Source of the DNA: Gammaproteobacteria bacterium
Lineage (GTDB): Bacteria; Pseudomonadota; Gammaproteobacteria; Xanthomonadales; Xanthomonadaceae
Reading direction: 5' to 3'
Assembly: GCA_030431185.1 (NCBI GenBank)
Contig: JAUIJO010000002.1
Location: 1-36,511, forward strand
Length of the DNA: 36,511 bases
A program made the position numbers and the translations under genes. Shown in pieces: positions 27,338 through 36,511 of the stretch (the stretch's first letter is position 1; every line of letters starts with the position of its first letter). Below the pieces are notes generated by a model. The model searched no databases. It was not told the origin of the DNA and was given only the letters and a program-made list of their open reading frames with translations.

Positions 27338-28186
27338 GTGAATGAGACCCACCAGGCCCCCCCGGGCACCCAGCGCCTGGCGATGGCGGTCGAGTACGAC
27401 GGCAGCGCGTTCTCCGGCTGGCAACGGCTGACACGCCCGGGGGAGGAGGGACGCCGCCCGGAAGCCACCCTCCAGGAGGCCGTCGAGGGCGCGCTTTCCT
27501 TCGTTGCCGGCCAACCCATCGCGACCGTGTGCGCGGGACGGACCGACGCGGGCGTGCATGCGCGCGCGCAGGTCATCCATTTCGACAGCCCGGTCACGCG
27601 CGACCCGCGCGGCTGGGTGCTGGGCACCACCACGCGCCTGCCGCCCCCGGTCTGCATCCGCTGGTGCGTGCCGGTCGCCCGTGATTTCCACGCGAGGTTC
27701 TCGGCGCGCGCGCGCCGCTATCGCTATCGCCTCCTCAACCGGCCGGTGCGCCCGGCACTGATGCGCGATTACCTGGGCTGGGAACGCGCGTCCCTGGACG
27801 CCGCCGCGATGCAACGGGCCGCGCAGGCCCTGTTGGGCGAACAGGATTTCTCCGCGTTCCGGACCGTCCACTGCCAGGCCCCGCATGCACGGCGGAACAT
27901 GCACGAAATCAGTGTCCGCCGCGACGGCGACGTGATCGACTTCGAACTGCAGGCCAATGCGTTCCTGCACCACCAGGTGCGCAACATCGTCGGCAGCCTG
28001 CTGGTCGTCGGCCGCGGCGAGAAGCCGGAGAGCTGGATGGCCGAGCTCCTCGCCGGGCTCGACCGCACCGTCGCCGGGCCCACCGCGCCGCCGGGTGGCC
28101 TGATGTTCCTCAACCCCCTCTATCCTGCCGGGTGGGGCCTGCCCGCCGAGGTCAGCCTGCCGCTCGCGCCCGGGGAGGGAGGTTGA
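27338..28186 (+). CDS. truA: tRNA pseudouridine(38-40) synthase
   Basis: GTG start; [69 protein letters not shown]. Confidence 0.97.
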   Translation: MNETHQAPPGTQRLAMAVEYDGSAFSGWQRLTRPGEEGRRPEATLQEAVEGALSFVAGQPIATVCAGRTDAGVHARAQVIHFDSPVTRDPRGWVLGTTTRLPPPVCIRWCVPVARDFHARFSARARRYRYRLLNRPVRPALMRDYLGWERASLDAAAMQRAAQALLGEQDFSAFRTVHCQAPHARRNMHEISVRRDGDVIDFELQANAFLHHQVRNIVGSLLVVGRGEKPESWMAELLAGLDRTVAGPTAPPGGLMFLNPLYPAGWGLPAEVSLPLAPGEGG

Positions 28187-28187
28187 C

Positions 28188-28850
28188 GTGGAACGCGCGC
28201 ACGTCCGCACCCGCATCAAGTTCTGCGGCCTGACACGGCCCGGCGACGTCCGCCTCGCCTGCGAACTGGGCGTCGACGCCGTGGGCTTCGTCTTCGCGCA
28301 GCGCAGTCGCCGGCGCGTCGCGCCCGAGCATGCGCGGTTGCTGCGGCGGGCCGTATCCCCGATGGTGAGCGCGGTCGCGCTCTTCATGGACACGCCCGCC
28401 GTCGAAGTGCGGCAGGTCATGCGGGTCCTGCGGCCCGAGCTGCTCCAGTTCCATGGGAGCGAGGACGATGCCTGGTGTCGCCAGTTCGGCGTGCCGTATC
28501 TCAAGGCGATCCCGATGGGGGGCGCCGATCCCTCGAACCTCACCGAAGACGCCCTGTTCGGCGCGTACCCGGGTGCGAGCGGTTTCCTGCTCGACAGCCA
28601 CGCCCAGGGCCAGGCGGGAGGCAGCGGCCATGCCTTCGACTGGGCCGCCATCCCGGCCGCGCTCTCGCGTCCGGCGATGCTGGCCGGCGGTCTCGGCCCC
28701 GACAATGTCCACGACGCCATCCTGAGGGTCGCGCCGTGGGGCGTGGACGTCTCCTCGGGCATCGAGAGCGCGCCGGGATTGAAGGACGGTGAACGCATGC
28801 GGCGTTTCGTCGAAGAGGTCCGTCGCGCCGACATGTCCGCGCGGGGCTGA
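28188..28850 (+). CDS. trpF: phosphoribosylanthranilate isomerase
   Basis: GTG start; [36 protein letters not shown]..., [57 protein letters not shown]. Confidence 0.97.
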   Translation: MERAHVRTRIKFCGLTRPGDVRLACELGVDAVGFVFAQRSRRRVAPEHARLLRRAVSPMVSAVALFMDTPAVEVRQVMRVLRPELLQFHGSEDDAWCRQFGVPYLKAIPMGGADPSNLTEDALFGAYPGASGFLLDSHAQGQAGGSGHAFDWAAIPAALSRPAMLAGGLGPDNVHDAILRVAPWGVDVSSGIESAPGLKDGERMRRFVEEVRRADMSARG

Positions 28851-28969
28851 GGCCCGGGACGGGGCCGCACTGGCATCGGCAGCAGGCCCCAAGCCCGTTA
28901 CACTGTGGGATTACGTCGCATTGGCAACACGACGCCCGGACGCGACGGCCTGAATGGACCCCAGATCCC

Positions 28970-30183
<1,214 letters not shown>

Positions 30184-30187
<4 letters not shown>

Positions 30188-30993
30188 GCCGCATCGACGC
30201 GCGGTTCGCCGCCCTGAAAGCCGCTCGCCGCAAGGCCCTGGTGCCCTTCCTGACCGCCGGCGACCCGTCGCTGGAGGCCACCGTGCCGGTGATGCATGCA
30301 CTGGTGGCGGCGGGCGCCGACGTGATCGAGCTGGGCGTGCCGTTTTCCGATCCCATGGCCGACGGCCCGACCATCCAGCGCAGCTCCGAGCGCGCCATCG
30401 CCCGTGGCGCGGGTCTGTCGTGGGTGCTCGAGGCGGTACGCGGTTTCCGCGAGCGCGATGCCGACACCCCGGTGGTATTGATGGGCTACCTGAACCCGAT
30501 CGAGATCCGCGGTGCGGAGCCGTTCGCACGCGCCGCGACCGACGCGGGGGTCGACGGCGTGTTGCTGGTCGACCTGCCGCCGGAGGAGGCCGCGGACTTC
30601 CGTGCCGGTTTCGACGCGCACGGACTCCAACTGATCCTGCTGGCCTCGCCGACGACCCCGGGAGCGCGGATCGACCAGCTCTGCGCCGAGGGGCAGGGCT
30701 ACCTCTACTACGTCAGCTACGCGGGCGTCACCGGCGCCGACCGGCTGGATGCCGGGGCCGCCAACGACCGCCTGCACAGCATCATGGCCGGCAGCCGCGT
30801 GCCGGTGGTGGCGGGTTTCGGGATCAAGGACGCCGCCAGCGCCGCCGCCATGGCCCGCGAGGCGGACGGCGTGGTGGTCGGCAGCGCCCTGGTGTCGGCC
30901 CTGGACGGTGCGTCCACGCCCGGCGAGGCGGCGGAGCGGGCCGCTGCCTTCCTGGCTCCGCTGCGCACGGCCCTGGATACCGTGACAGGCTGA
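30184..30993 (+). CDS. trpA: tryptophan synthase alpha subunit
   Basis: GTG start overlapping the trpB stop (GTGA); [81 protein letters not shown]. Confidence 0.97.
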
Positions 30994-31085
30994 CCAGGCG
31001 CCTGCGCTAAACTGCCGGCCCCGCTTCCAGGCGGGCCGGCACCCATGCCAAGGCCGGCCCACCGCAACACAGGAACACCCAACGC

Positions 31086-31973
31086 ATGTCGTGGCTCAAG
31101 AAACTCATGCCCTCCGGCATCCGCACCGAAACCGGCAGCGCCAAGCGGCGCAGCGTCCCCGAAGGGCTGTGGGAGAAGTGCGACCAGTGCGGCGCGGTCC
31201 TGTACCGCCCGGAGCTGGAGGAGAACCTGGAGGTCTGCCCCAAGTGCGACCACCACATGGCGATCCGCGCGCGCGCGCGCCTGGCCGCCCTGTTCGATGC
31301 CGGCAGTACCTCCGAGATCGCCGCCGAGCTCGGGCCGACCGACGTCCTCAAGTTCAAGGACCAGAAGAAGTATTCCGACCGCATCAAGTCGGCCCAGCGC
31401 TCCACCGGCGAGCGCGACGCGATGGTGGCCTTGCAGGGCCTGCTCAAGCAGCGCCCGCTGGTGGCGTGCGCGATGGACTTCGCCTACATGGGCGGCTCGA
31501 TGGGCTCGGTGGTGGGCGAACGCTTCGCGCGTGCCGCGGAAGCGGCGCTGGAACAGGGCTGTCCGTTCGTGTGCTTCTCCGCCACCGGCGGCGCGCGCAT
31601 GCAGGAGAGCCTGTTCTCGCTGATGCAGATGGCCAAGACCTCCGCGGCGCTGGCGCGCCTGCGTGCGAAGGGACTGCCGTTCATCTCCGTCCTCACCCAC
31701 CCGACCTTCGGCGGCGTATCGGCGTCCTTCGCGATGCTGGGCGACATCAACATCGCCGAACCCAAGGCCCTGATCGGCTTCGCCGGGCCCCGGGTGATCG
31801 AGCAGACCGTGCGCGAGACGCTGCCCGAGGGGTTCCAGCGCTCGGAGTTCCTGCTGGAGCATGGCGCGATCGACCAGATCTGCGATCGCCGCGAGATGCG
31901 CGACCGGCTGGCCGACCTGCTGGCCCTGATGATGCGGCAACCGGCGCCTCAAGCCGACGTCGACGCCGCCTGA
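31086..31973 (+). CDS. accD: acetyl-CoA carboxylase carboxyltransferase subunit beta
   Basis: Zinc finger [71 protein letters not shown]. Confidence 0.98.
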   Translation: MSWLKKLMPSGIRTETGSAKRRSVPEGLWEKCDQCGAVLYRPELEENLEVCPKCDHHMAIRARARLAALFDAGSTSEIAAELGPTDVLKFKDQKKYSDRIKSAQRSTGERDAMVALQGLLKQRPLVACAMDFAYMGGSMGSVVGERFARAAEAALEQGCPFVCFSATGGARMQESLFSLMQMAKTSAALARLRAKGLPFISVLTHPTFGGVSASFAMLGDINIAEPKALIGFAGPRVIEQTVRETLPEGFQRSEFLLEHGAIDQICDRREMRDRLADLLALMMRQPAPQADVDAA

Positions 31974-32040
31974 ATGCCTGGCCGTTCCGCGTCGCGCTTG
32001 CCGTGACGTGGGGCAGCCCCAGTAAAGGACTGATTGGAAC

Positions 32041-33390
32041 ATGAGTCGCAAGTATTTTGGTACCGACGGCATCCGCGGTCGCGTCGGACAAGGCGTCATC
32101 TCGGCCGATTTCGTGCTCCGCCTGGGCAATGCCTATGGCCATGCGCTCAGGCAGGGCAACGGCTCCCGCAAGCCCCTGGTGGTGATCGGCAAGGACACGC
32201 GCATCTCGAACTACATGTTCGAGGCCGCGCTCGAGGCCGGGCTGGTGGCGGCCGGCGTCGACGTGCAGCTCATGGGCCCCATGCCGACCCCGGCGGTGGC
32301 CCACCTGACCCGTTCGCTGCGCGCCGACGGCGGCATCGTCATCTCCGCCTCGCACAACCCGCACTACGACAACGGCATCAAGTTCTTCTCCGCCGACGGC
32401 GAGAAGCTCGACGATGCCACCGAGCTGGCGATCGAAGCCGCCCTGGACACCCCGTTCCACACGGTGGAGTCGGACCAGCTGGGCAAGGCGGTGCGTACGC
32501 GCGGCGCGGTGGCGCGCTACGTCGAAGCCTGCAAGAACTCGGTCCCGCGGGGCTTCGACCTCAAGGGCATGCGCATCGTCATGGACTGCGCCAATGGCGC
32601 CACCTACGAGATCGGTCCGCTGGTGTTCCGCGAGCTCGGTGCCCGCGTCGACGCGATCGGGGTGGAGCCCAACGGCACCAACATCAACGACGGCGTCGGT
32701 TCCACCCACCCCGAGGCGCTGGCCGAACAGGTCCGCGCGCGCGGTGCCGACATCGGCATCGCCTTCGACGGCGATGGCGACCGCGTCCTGCTCGTCGATG
32801 AGTCCGGCACCGTCCGCGACGGCGACGACCTGCTGTTCCTGCTGGCCACCGACTGGCGCCAGAGCGGACGCCTGCAGGGGCCCGTCGTCGGCACCCTGAT
32901 GACCAACTTCGGGCTCGAGCAGGCCTTCGAACAGCGCGGCATCGGCTTCGTGCGCGCCAAGGTCGGCGACCGCTACGTGCACCAGCAGTTGATGGCGCAT
33001 GGCGGCGTGCTCGGCGGCGAGACGTCCGGCCACCTGCTGTGCCTGGACCGGGTCAGCACCGGCGACGGCATCGTCAGCGCCCTGCAGGCCCTGGAGGTCC
33101 TCAAGCGCCGCGGCGTGCGCCTGGGCGTGGCCCTGGATGGCCTGCGCAAGGTGCCGCAGAAGACCGTGAACGTCCGGTACGATGCCGGCAAGGCGCAGCC
33201 CGTCGAGGCCGCGTCGGTCAAGGCCGCGCTGGCCGAGGCGCAGGCCGCGGTGGCCGGCCATGGCCGGGCCTTCCTGCGGCCTTCGGGCACCGAACCGGTG
33301 GTGCGGGTGACGGTCGAGGCCGACTCGCTGGAGTTGATGCAGGCCACGCTCGACACCCTGGCCACCGCGGTGCGCGCGGCGGCCTCCTGA
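32041..33390 (+). CDS. glmM: phosphoglucosamine mutase
   Basis: [80 protein letters not shown]. Confidence 0.97.
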   Translation: MSRKYFGTDGIRGRVGQGVISADFVLRLGNAYGHALRQGNGSRKPLVVIGKDTRISNYMFEAALEAGLVAAGVDVQLMGPMPTPAVAHLTRSLRADGGIVISASHNPHYDNGIKFFSADGEKLDDATELAIEAALDTPFHTVESDQLGKAVRTRGAVARYVEACKNSVPRGFDLKGMRIVMDCANGATYEIGPLVFRELGARVDAIGVEPNGTNINDGVGSTHPEALAEQVRARGADIGIAFDGDGDRVLLVDESGTVRDGDDLLFLLATDWRQSGRLQGPVVGTLMTNFGLEQAFEQRGIGFVRAKVGDRYVHQQLMAHGGVLGGETSGHLLCLDRVSTGDGIVSALQALEVLKRRGVRLGVALDGLRKVPQKTVNVRYDAGKAQPVEAASVKAALAEAQAAVAGHGRAFLRPSGTEPVVRVTVEADSLELMQATLDTLATAVRAAAS

Positions 33391-33430
33391 TCCCCGCCCG
33401 GCGCCGCCGCGCCGGCGACCCACGTCCAAG

Positions 33431-34396
33431 ATGAATACGATGAGCCAGGCGCAGATCCCCACCCTCGACATCCGCAGGTTCACCCAGCCGGTCAGTGCCG
33501 CCGACCGCGCCGCGTTCGTGTCCGAGCTCGGCCGGGCCTACGAGGCCTGGGGCTTCGCCGGCATCCGCGGGCATGGCATCGGCGATGCCCGCATCGACGC
33601 GGCGTACGACGTTTTCCAGCGCTTCTTCGACCTGCCCGAGCCGGTCAAGATGAAGTACCACCTGCCCGGGACCGGCGGGGCGCGCGGTTACACGCCCTTC
33701 GGCGTCGAGACCGCCAAGGACTCCAGGCACCACGACCTCAAGGAGTTCTGGCACGTCGGCCGGGAGATCCCGCGCGACTCGCGCTACGCCGAGCACATGC
33801 CGCCCAATCTCTGGCCCGGCGAGGTCGCCGGCTTCCGCGAGCACGCCTATGGCCTCTACGAGGCGCTGGATGCGCTGGGCAGCTCGGTCCTCTCGGCCCT
33901 GGCCCTGCACATCGGCCTCCCGGAGGACTGGTTCCGGGACAAGACCGACCAGGGCAACTCGATCCTGCGGCCCATCCACTATCCCCCGATCACCAGCGAC
34001 GACATCCCCAACGTGCGCGCCGGCGCCCACGAGGACATCAACCTGATCACGCTGCTGGTCGGCGCCAGCGCCGCCGGCCTGGAAGTGCGTTCGCGGCAGG
34101 GCGAATGGGTGCCGTTCACCGCCGACGCGGACACCATCGTCGTCAATATCGGCGACATGCTGCAGCGGCTGACCAACCACGTCTATCCGTCCACGACGCA
34201 CCGCGTGGTCAACCCCCGGGGCGAGGCGGCGCGCAAGCCCCGCTATTCGACGCCTTTCTTCCTGCATCCCAACCCGGACTTCCTGATCGATGTCCTCCCG
34301 GGCTGCGTGAGCGCCGACAACCCCCCTCGCTACGACGCGCCGATCACCGCCCAGGCCTATCTGGACGAGCGCCTGCGCGAGATCAAGCTGAAGTAG
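33431..34396 (+). CDS. 2-oxoglutarate/Fe(II)-dependent oxygenase (isopenicillin N synthase-like family)
   Basis: IPTLDIRRFTQPVSAADRAAFVSELGRAYEAWGFAGIRGHGI..., RAGAHEDINLITLLVGASAAGLEVRSRQGEWVPF, VNIGDMLQRLTNHVYPSTTHRVVNP. Confidence 0.92.
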   Translation: MNTMSQAQIPTLDIRRFTQPVSAADRAAFVSELGRAYEAWGFAGIRGHGIGDARIDAAYDVFQRFFDLPEPVKMKYHLPGTGGARGYTPFGVETAKDSRHHDLKEFWHVGREIPRDSRYAEHMPPNLWPGEVAGFREHAYGLYEALDALGSSVLSALALHIGLPEDWFRDKTDQGNSILRPIHYPPITSDDIPNVRAGAHEDINLITLLVGASAAGLEVRSRQGEWVPFTADADTIVVNIGDMLQRLTNHVYPSTTHRVVNPRGEAARKPRYSTPFFLHPNPDFLIDVLPGCVSADNPPRYDAPITAQAYLDERLREIKLK

Positions 34397-34964
34397 AGGG
34401 CGGATCGCCGGCGCGGGCGGCCAACGCGACGCCGGCGTCCCGCAGCGCCTGGCGCCAGGCCTCGCGCTTGGCATCGACCGCCTGCGAGGCGTTCGCGGGA
34501 CTGGTGGAGGGCAGGCGAAGCAGCCGGTGGCCGTCGCCTGCGCGTCGCGGCAACACCAGCCGTCGGTAGCTGGCCTCGGCCTTCGCGCCATTGAACAGCA
34601 CGCTGCCGATGCCGGGGTGGGCGTCGAAGAAGGCGTCGAAATCGTTCGCCGCGGCCGTGTCGTCGCGGATCGCGCTGTCCAGGCTGCCCTCGCGCTCGCA
34701 CTGCGCCAGTACGTCCCAGACCGCCACGCCGGCGTCGGCCAGCCGACGGGCCCGCAGCGCATAGGGCAGCGACGGCGGGAAGCCCAGGCAGTCGGCCATG
34801 AAGGGCCAGAACAGGTTGCGGGGATGGGCGTAGTAGGCGCCCGCGGCCAGCGAGGCCGCGCCGGGCATGGAGCCCAGCACGAGGACCCGCGGCGCCTTGC
34901 CCACGAGGGGCGGGAAGCCGTGCAGGGTCGGGCCGGTGGCGGGCGGAGTCCTGGAAGCGGGCAT
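34383..34964 (-). CDS. DNA-deoxyinosine (hypoxanthine) glycosylase / uracil-DNA glycosylase superfamily protein
   Basis: GFPPLVGKAPRVLVLGSMPGAASLAAGAYYAHPRNLFWPFMADCLGF..., GVAVWDVLAQCEREGSLDSAI, LFNGAKAEASYRR, LPSTSPANAS. Confidence 0.85.
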   Translation of the reverse strand: MPASRTPPATGPTLHGFPPLVGKAPRVLVLGSMPGAASLAAGAYYAHPRNLFWPFMADCLGFPPSLPYALRARRLADAGVAVWDVLAQCEREGSLDSAIRDDTAAANDFDAFFDAHPGIGSVLFNGAKAEASYRRLVLPRRAGDGHRLLRLPSTSPANASQAVDAKREAWRQALRDAGVALAARAGDPPSTSA

Positions 34965-35004
34965 GCCCGTGCGATTGTAGCCATCCTTTTCCGGCCCGCT
35001 GCGG

Positions 35005-35010
35005 TAGAAT
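35005..35010 (+). promoter_or_regulatory. putative -10 element upstream of tpiA (TAGAAT)
   Basis: TAGAAT in gcggtagaatgccgcgc, 48 bp upstream of the tpiA ATG. Confidence 0.35.
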
Positions 35011-35057
35011 GCCGCGCCCCGGGTCGAGCCGGGCGTCGTCCCACCTCAGGAGTCCCC

Positions 35058-35819
35058 ATGCGTCGCAGGATCGTTGCAGGAAACTGGAAGCTTCACGGCG
35101 ACCGCAAGTTCGCCTGCGACCTGCTCGACAAAGTGGTCGCCGCGGACGTGCCGGCGGGCGTCGAGCGCCTGGTCCTGCCCCCGTTGCCGATCCTGGGCGA
35201 CCTGGTCGAGCGGTACGGCGAGCGCGGCCTGGCCTTCGGCGCGCAGGATGTCAGCGCCTACCAGTCCGGGGCCTATACCGGCGAGGTGTCCGCGGCGATG
35301 CTGCTCGACGTGGGCGCCCGTTACGGCCTGGTGGGGCATTCAGAGCGTCGCCAGTACCATGGCGAGACCAGCGAGTGGGTCGCGCGCAAGTTCATGGCGG
35401 CCCGCGAGGCGGGGCTGACCCCCATCCTGTGCATCGGCGAGAGCCTGTCCGAGCGTGAACGCGGGCAGACCGAGTGGCGACTCGAAGAACAGCTCGGCCC
35501 GGTCATCGAACTGGGTGGGGTGGAAGCCTTCGATGGCGCCATCGTGGCCTACGAGCCCGTCTGGGCGATCGGGACGGGCAAGACGGCCAGCCCCGGGCAG
35601 GCCCAGCAGGTCCACGCATTCATCCGTAGCGAAATCGCCGCGCGCGATGCTAGAATTGCGGGCTCGCTTCCGATTCTTTACGGCGGAAGCGTGAAGGCCG
35701 GCAACGCGGCCGAGCTGTTCGCGCAGCCGGACGTGGATGGCGGCCTGATCGGAGGCGCCTCCCTGGTGGCCGCCGATTTCAACGCCATCGCTTCGGCGGC
35801 GGCGCCCGGAAACGAATGA
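35058..35819 (+). CDS. tpiA: triosephosphate isomerase
   Basis: RRIVAGNWKLHGDRKFACDLL, YGLVGHSERRQYHGET, AYEPVWAIGTGKTASP, ILYGGSVKAGNAAELFAQPDVDGGLIGGASL. Confidence 0.98.
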   Translation: MRRRIVAGNWKLHGDRKFACDLLDKVVAADVPAGVERLVLPPLPILGDLVERYGERGLAFGAQDVSAYQSGAYTGEVSAAMLLDVGARYGLVGHSERRQYHGETSEWVARKFMAAREAGLTPILCIGESLSERERGQTEWRLEEQLGPVIELGGVEAFDGAIVAYEPVWAIGTGKTASPGQAQQVHAFIRSEIAARDARIAGSLPILYGGSVKAGNAAELFAQPDVDGGLIGGASLVAADFNAIASAAAPGNE

Positions 35820-35832
35820 GAGTCCATTTCTG

Positions 35833-36282
35833 ATGCTGTTGATCCTCAACGTCATCTTCGTATTGGTCGCGATCGCCATGATCGCGCTGATCCTGATGCA
35901 GCGCGGCGCGGGTGCCCAGGCCGGTTCCGGCTTCGGTGGCGGCGCGTCCGCGACGGTGTTCGGTGCGCGCGGCTCGTCGAGCTTCCTCACCAAGGCCACC
36001 AAGTGGCTGGCCGTGGTGTTCTTCGTGATCACCTTCTACATGGCCTGGGAGGCCACCCATGGCGCGAGGCTGGCGGATGTCGCCGCCAACGACCTGGGTG
36101 TGATGGCCGAGGTGCCGCCCGCAGCGCAGGGCGCCCCCGCGGAGTCCGTGCCGGCCGCTCCGGGCGCCAGCGCGACGCCCGCGGTCCCCGCGGCGGCGTC
36201 CAACGCGACGCCCGCCGTGCCCGAGGCTTCGGCCGAACCGCCGGCGGAGGCGCCCGCGACGGCGCCGGCCGAGGGCGGCTGA
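35833..36282 (+). CDS. secG: preprotein translocase subunit SecG
   Basis: LLILNVIFVLVAIAMIALILMQRGAGAQAGSGFGGGASATVFGARGSSSFLTKATKWLAVVFFVITF; Ala/Pro-rich C-terminal tail. Confidence 0.95.
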   Translation: MLLILNVIFVLVAIAMIALILMQRGAGAQAGSGFGGGASATVFGARGSSSFLTKATKWLAVVFFVITFYMAWEATHGARLADVAANDLGVMAEVPPAAQGAPAESVPAAPGASATPAVPAAASNATPAVPEASAEPPAEAPATAPAEGG

Positions 36283-36409
36283 AGCGGTACGCGTCGGGTT
36301 CAAGTCGGAAAAGTTTGAAGCGTTCGGCAGGGAAGACGGACGGCGATCAGTCATAATCGCAAGGGGATCCGGTCGTCACGCACGGCTCCCGTGTCATGGA
36401 GACAGTCAT

Positions 36410-36494
36410 GCCCAGGTGGCGGAATTGGTAGACGCACTACCTTGAGGTGGTAGCGACTTAGGTCGTGGGGGTTCGAGTCCCCCCTTGGGCACCA
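36410..36494 (+). tRNA. tRNA-Leu (anticodon GAG at 36444-36446)
   Basis: GCCCAGG...CTTGGGC acceptor stem, CTACC-TTGAGGT-GGTAG anticodon arm, class II variable arm, GGGGG-TTCGAGT-CCCCC T arm, encoded CCA; secG-tRNA-Leu order. Confidence 0.96.
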
Positions 36495-36511
36495 TTCATT
36501 CGGGATCTCCG

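Noticed and set aside
25367-28876. 1169-aa minus-strand ORF
   Set aside because: Antisense to fimV-like, truA and trpF, which have clear family motifs. Low-complexity His/Arg/Gly/Ala-rich translation typical of shadow ORFs in GC-rich DNA.
36410-36511. Possible integrative element at the tRNA-Leu 3' end
   Set aside because: The window ends 17 bp after the tRNA, and no integrase or attachment-site repeat is visible, so it cannot be evaluated.

Overview
This is a GC-rich chromosomal window, most consistent with Xanthomonadaceae (Lysobacter/Luteimonas/Xanthomonas-like) from protein similarity and gene order. Most of it is core metabolism: dcd, a long pyroglutamate (5-oxoproline) gene string, rimO, greB, an nlpE-like gene, a HerA-like ATPase, a LysM lytic transglycosylase, psd, SCO1/SenC, prmB, aroC, asd, fimV-like, truA-trpF-trpB-trpA-accD, glmM, a 2OG-Fe(II) oxygenase, a uracil/hypoxanthine-DNA glycosylase-like gene, tpiA-secG and tRNA-Leu(GAG). 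The accessory part is about 8.5-16.1 kb. It holds a two-component system (large beta-propeller/Y_Y_Y sensor kinase plus NarL/LuxR-type regulator), a translationally coupled pair of secreted proteins (one a metzincin-like metalloprotease with an HAF-like propeller), and a non-coding interval that looks like a structured small RNA gene. The most interesting observation is a pair of 15-bp 7-1-7 palindromes (TAGGGGA-A-TCCCCTA type) with a 23-bp centre-to-centre spacing. The pair occurs twice in the window, with the same distance to a -10-like hexamer. One copy is upstream of the secreted-protein operon, next to the response-regulator gene. The other is upstream of the putative sRNA, which ends in a strong intrinsic terminator. 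I infer a local regulon: sensor kinase/regulator -> secreted protease operon + sRNA. No CRISPR array, IS element or prophage was seen.
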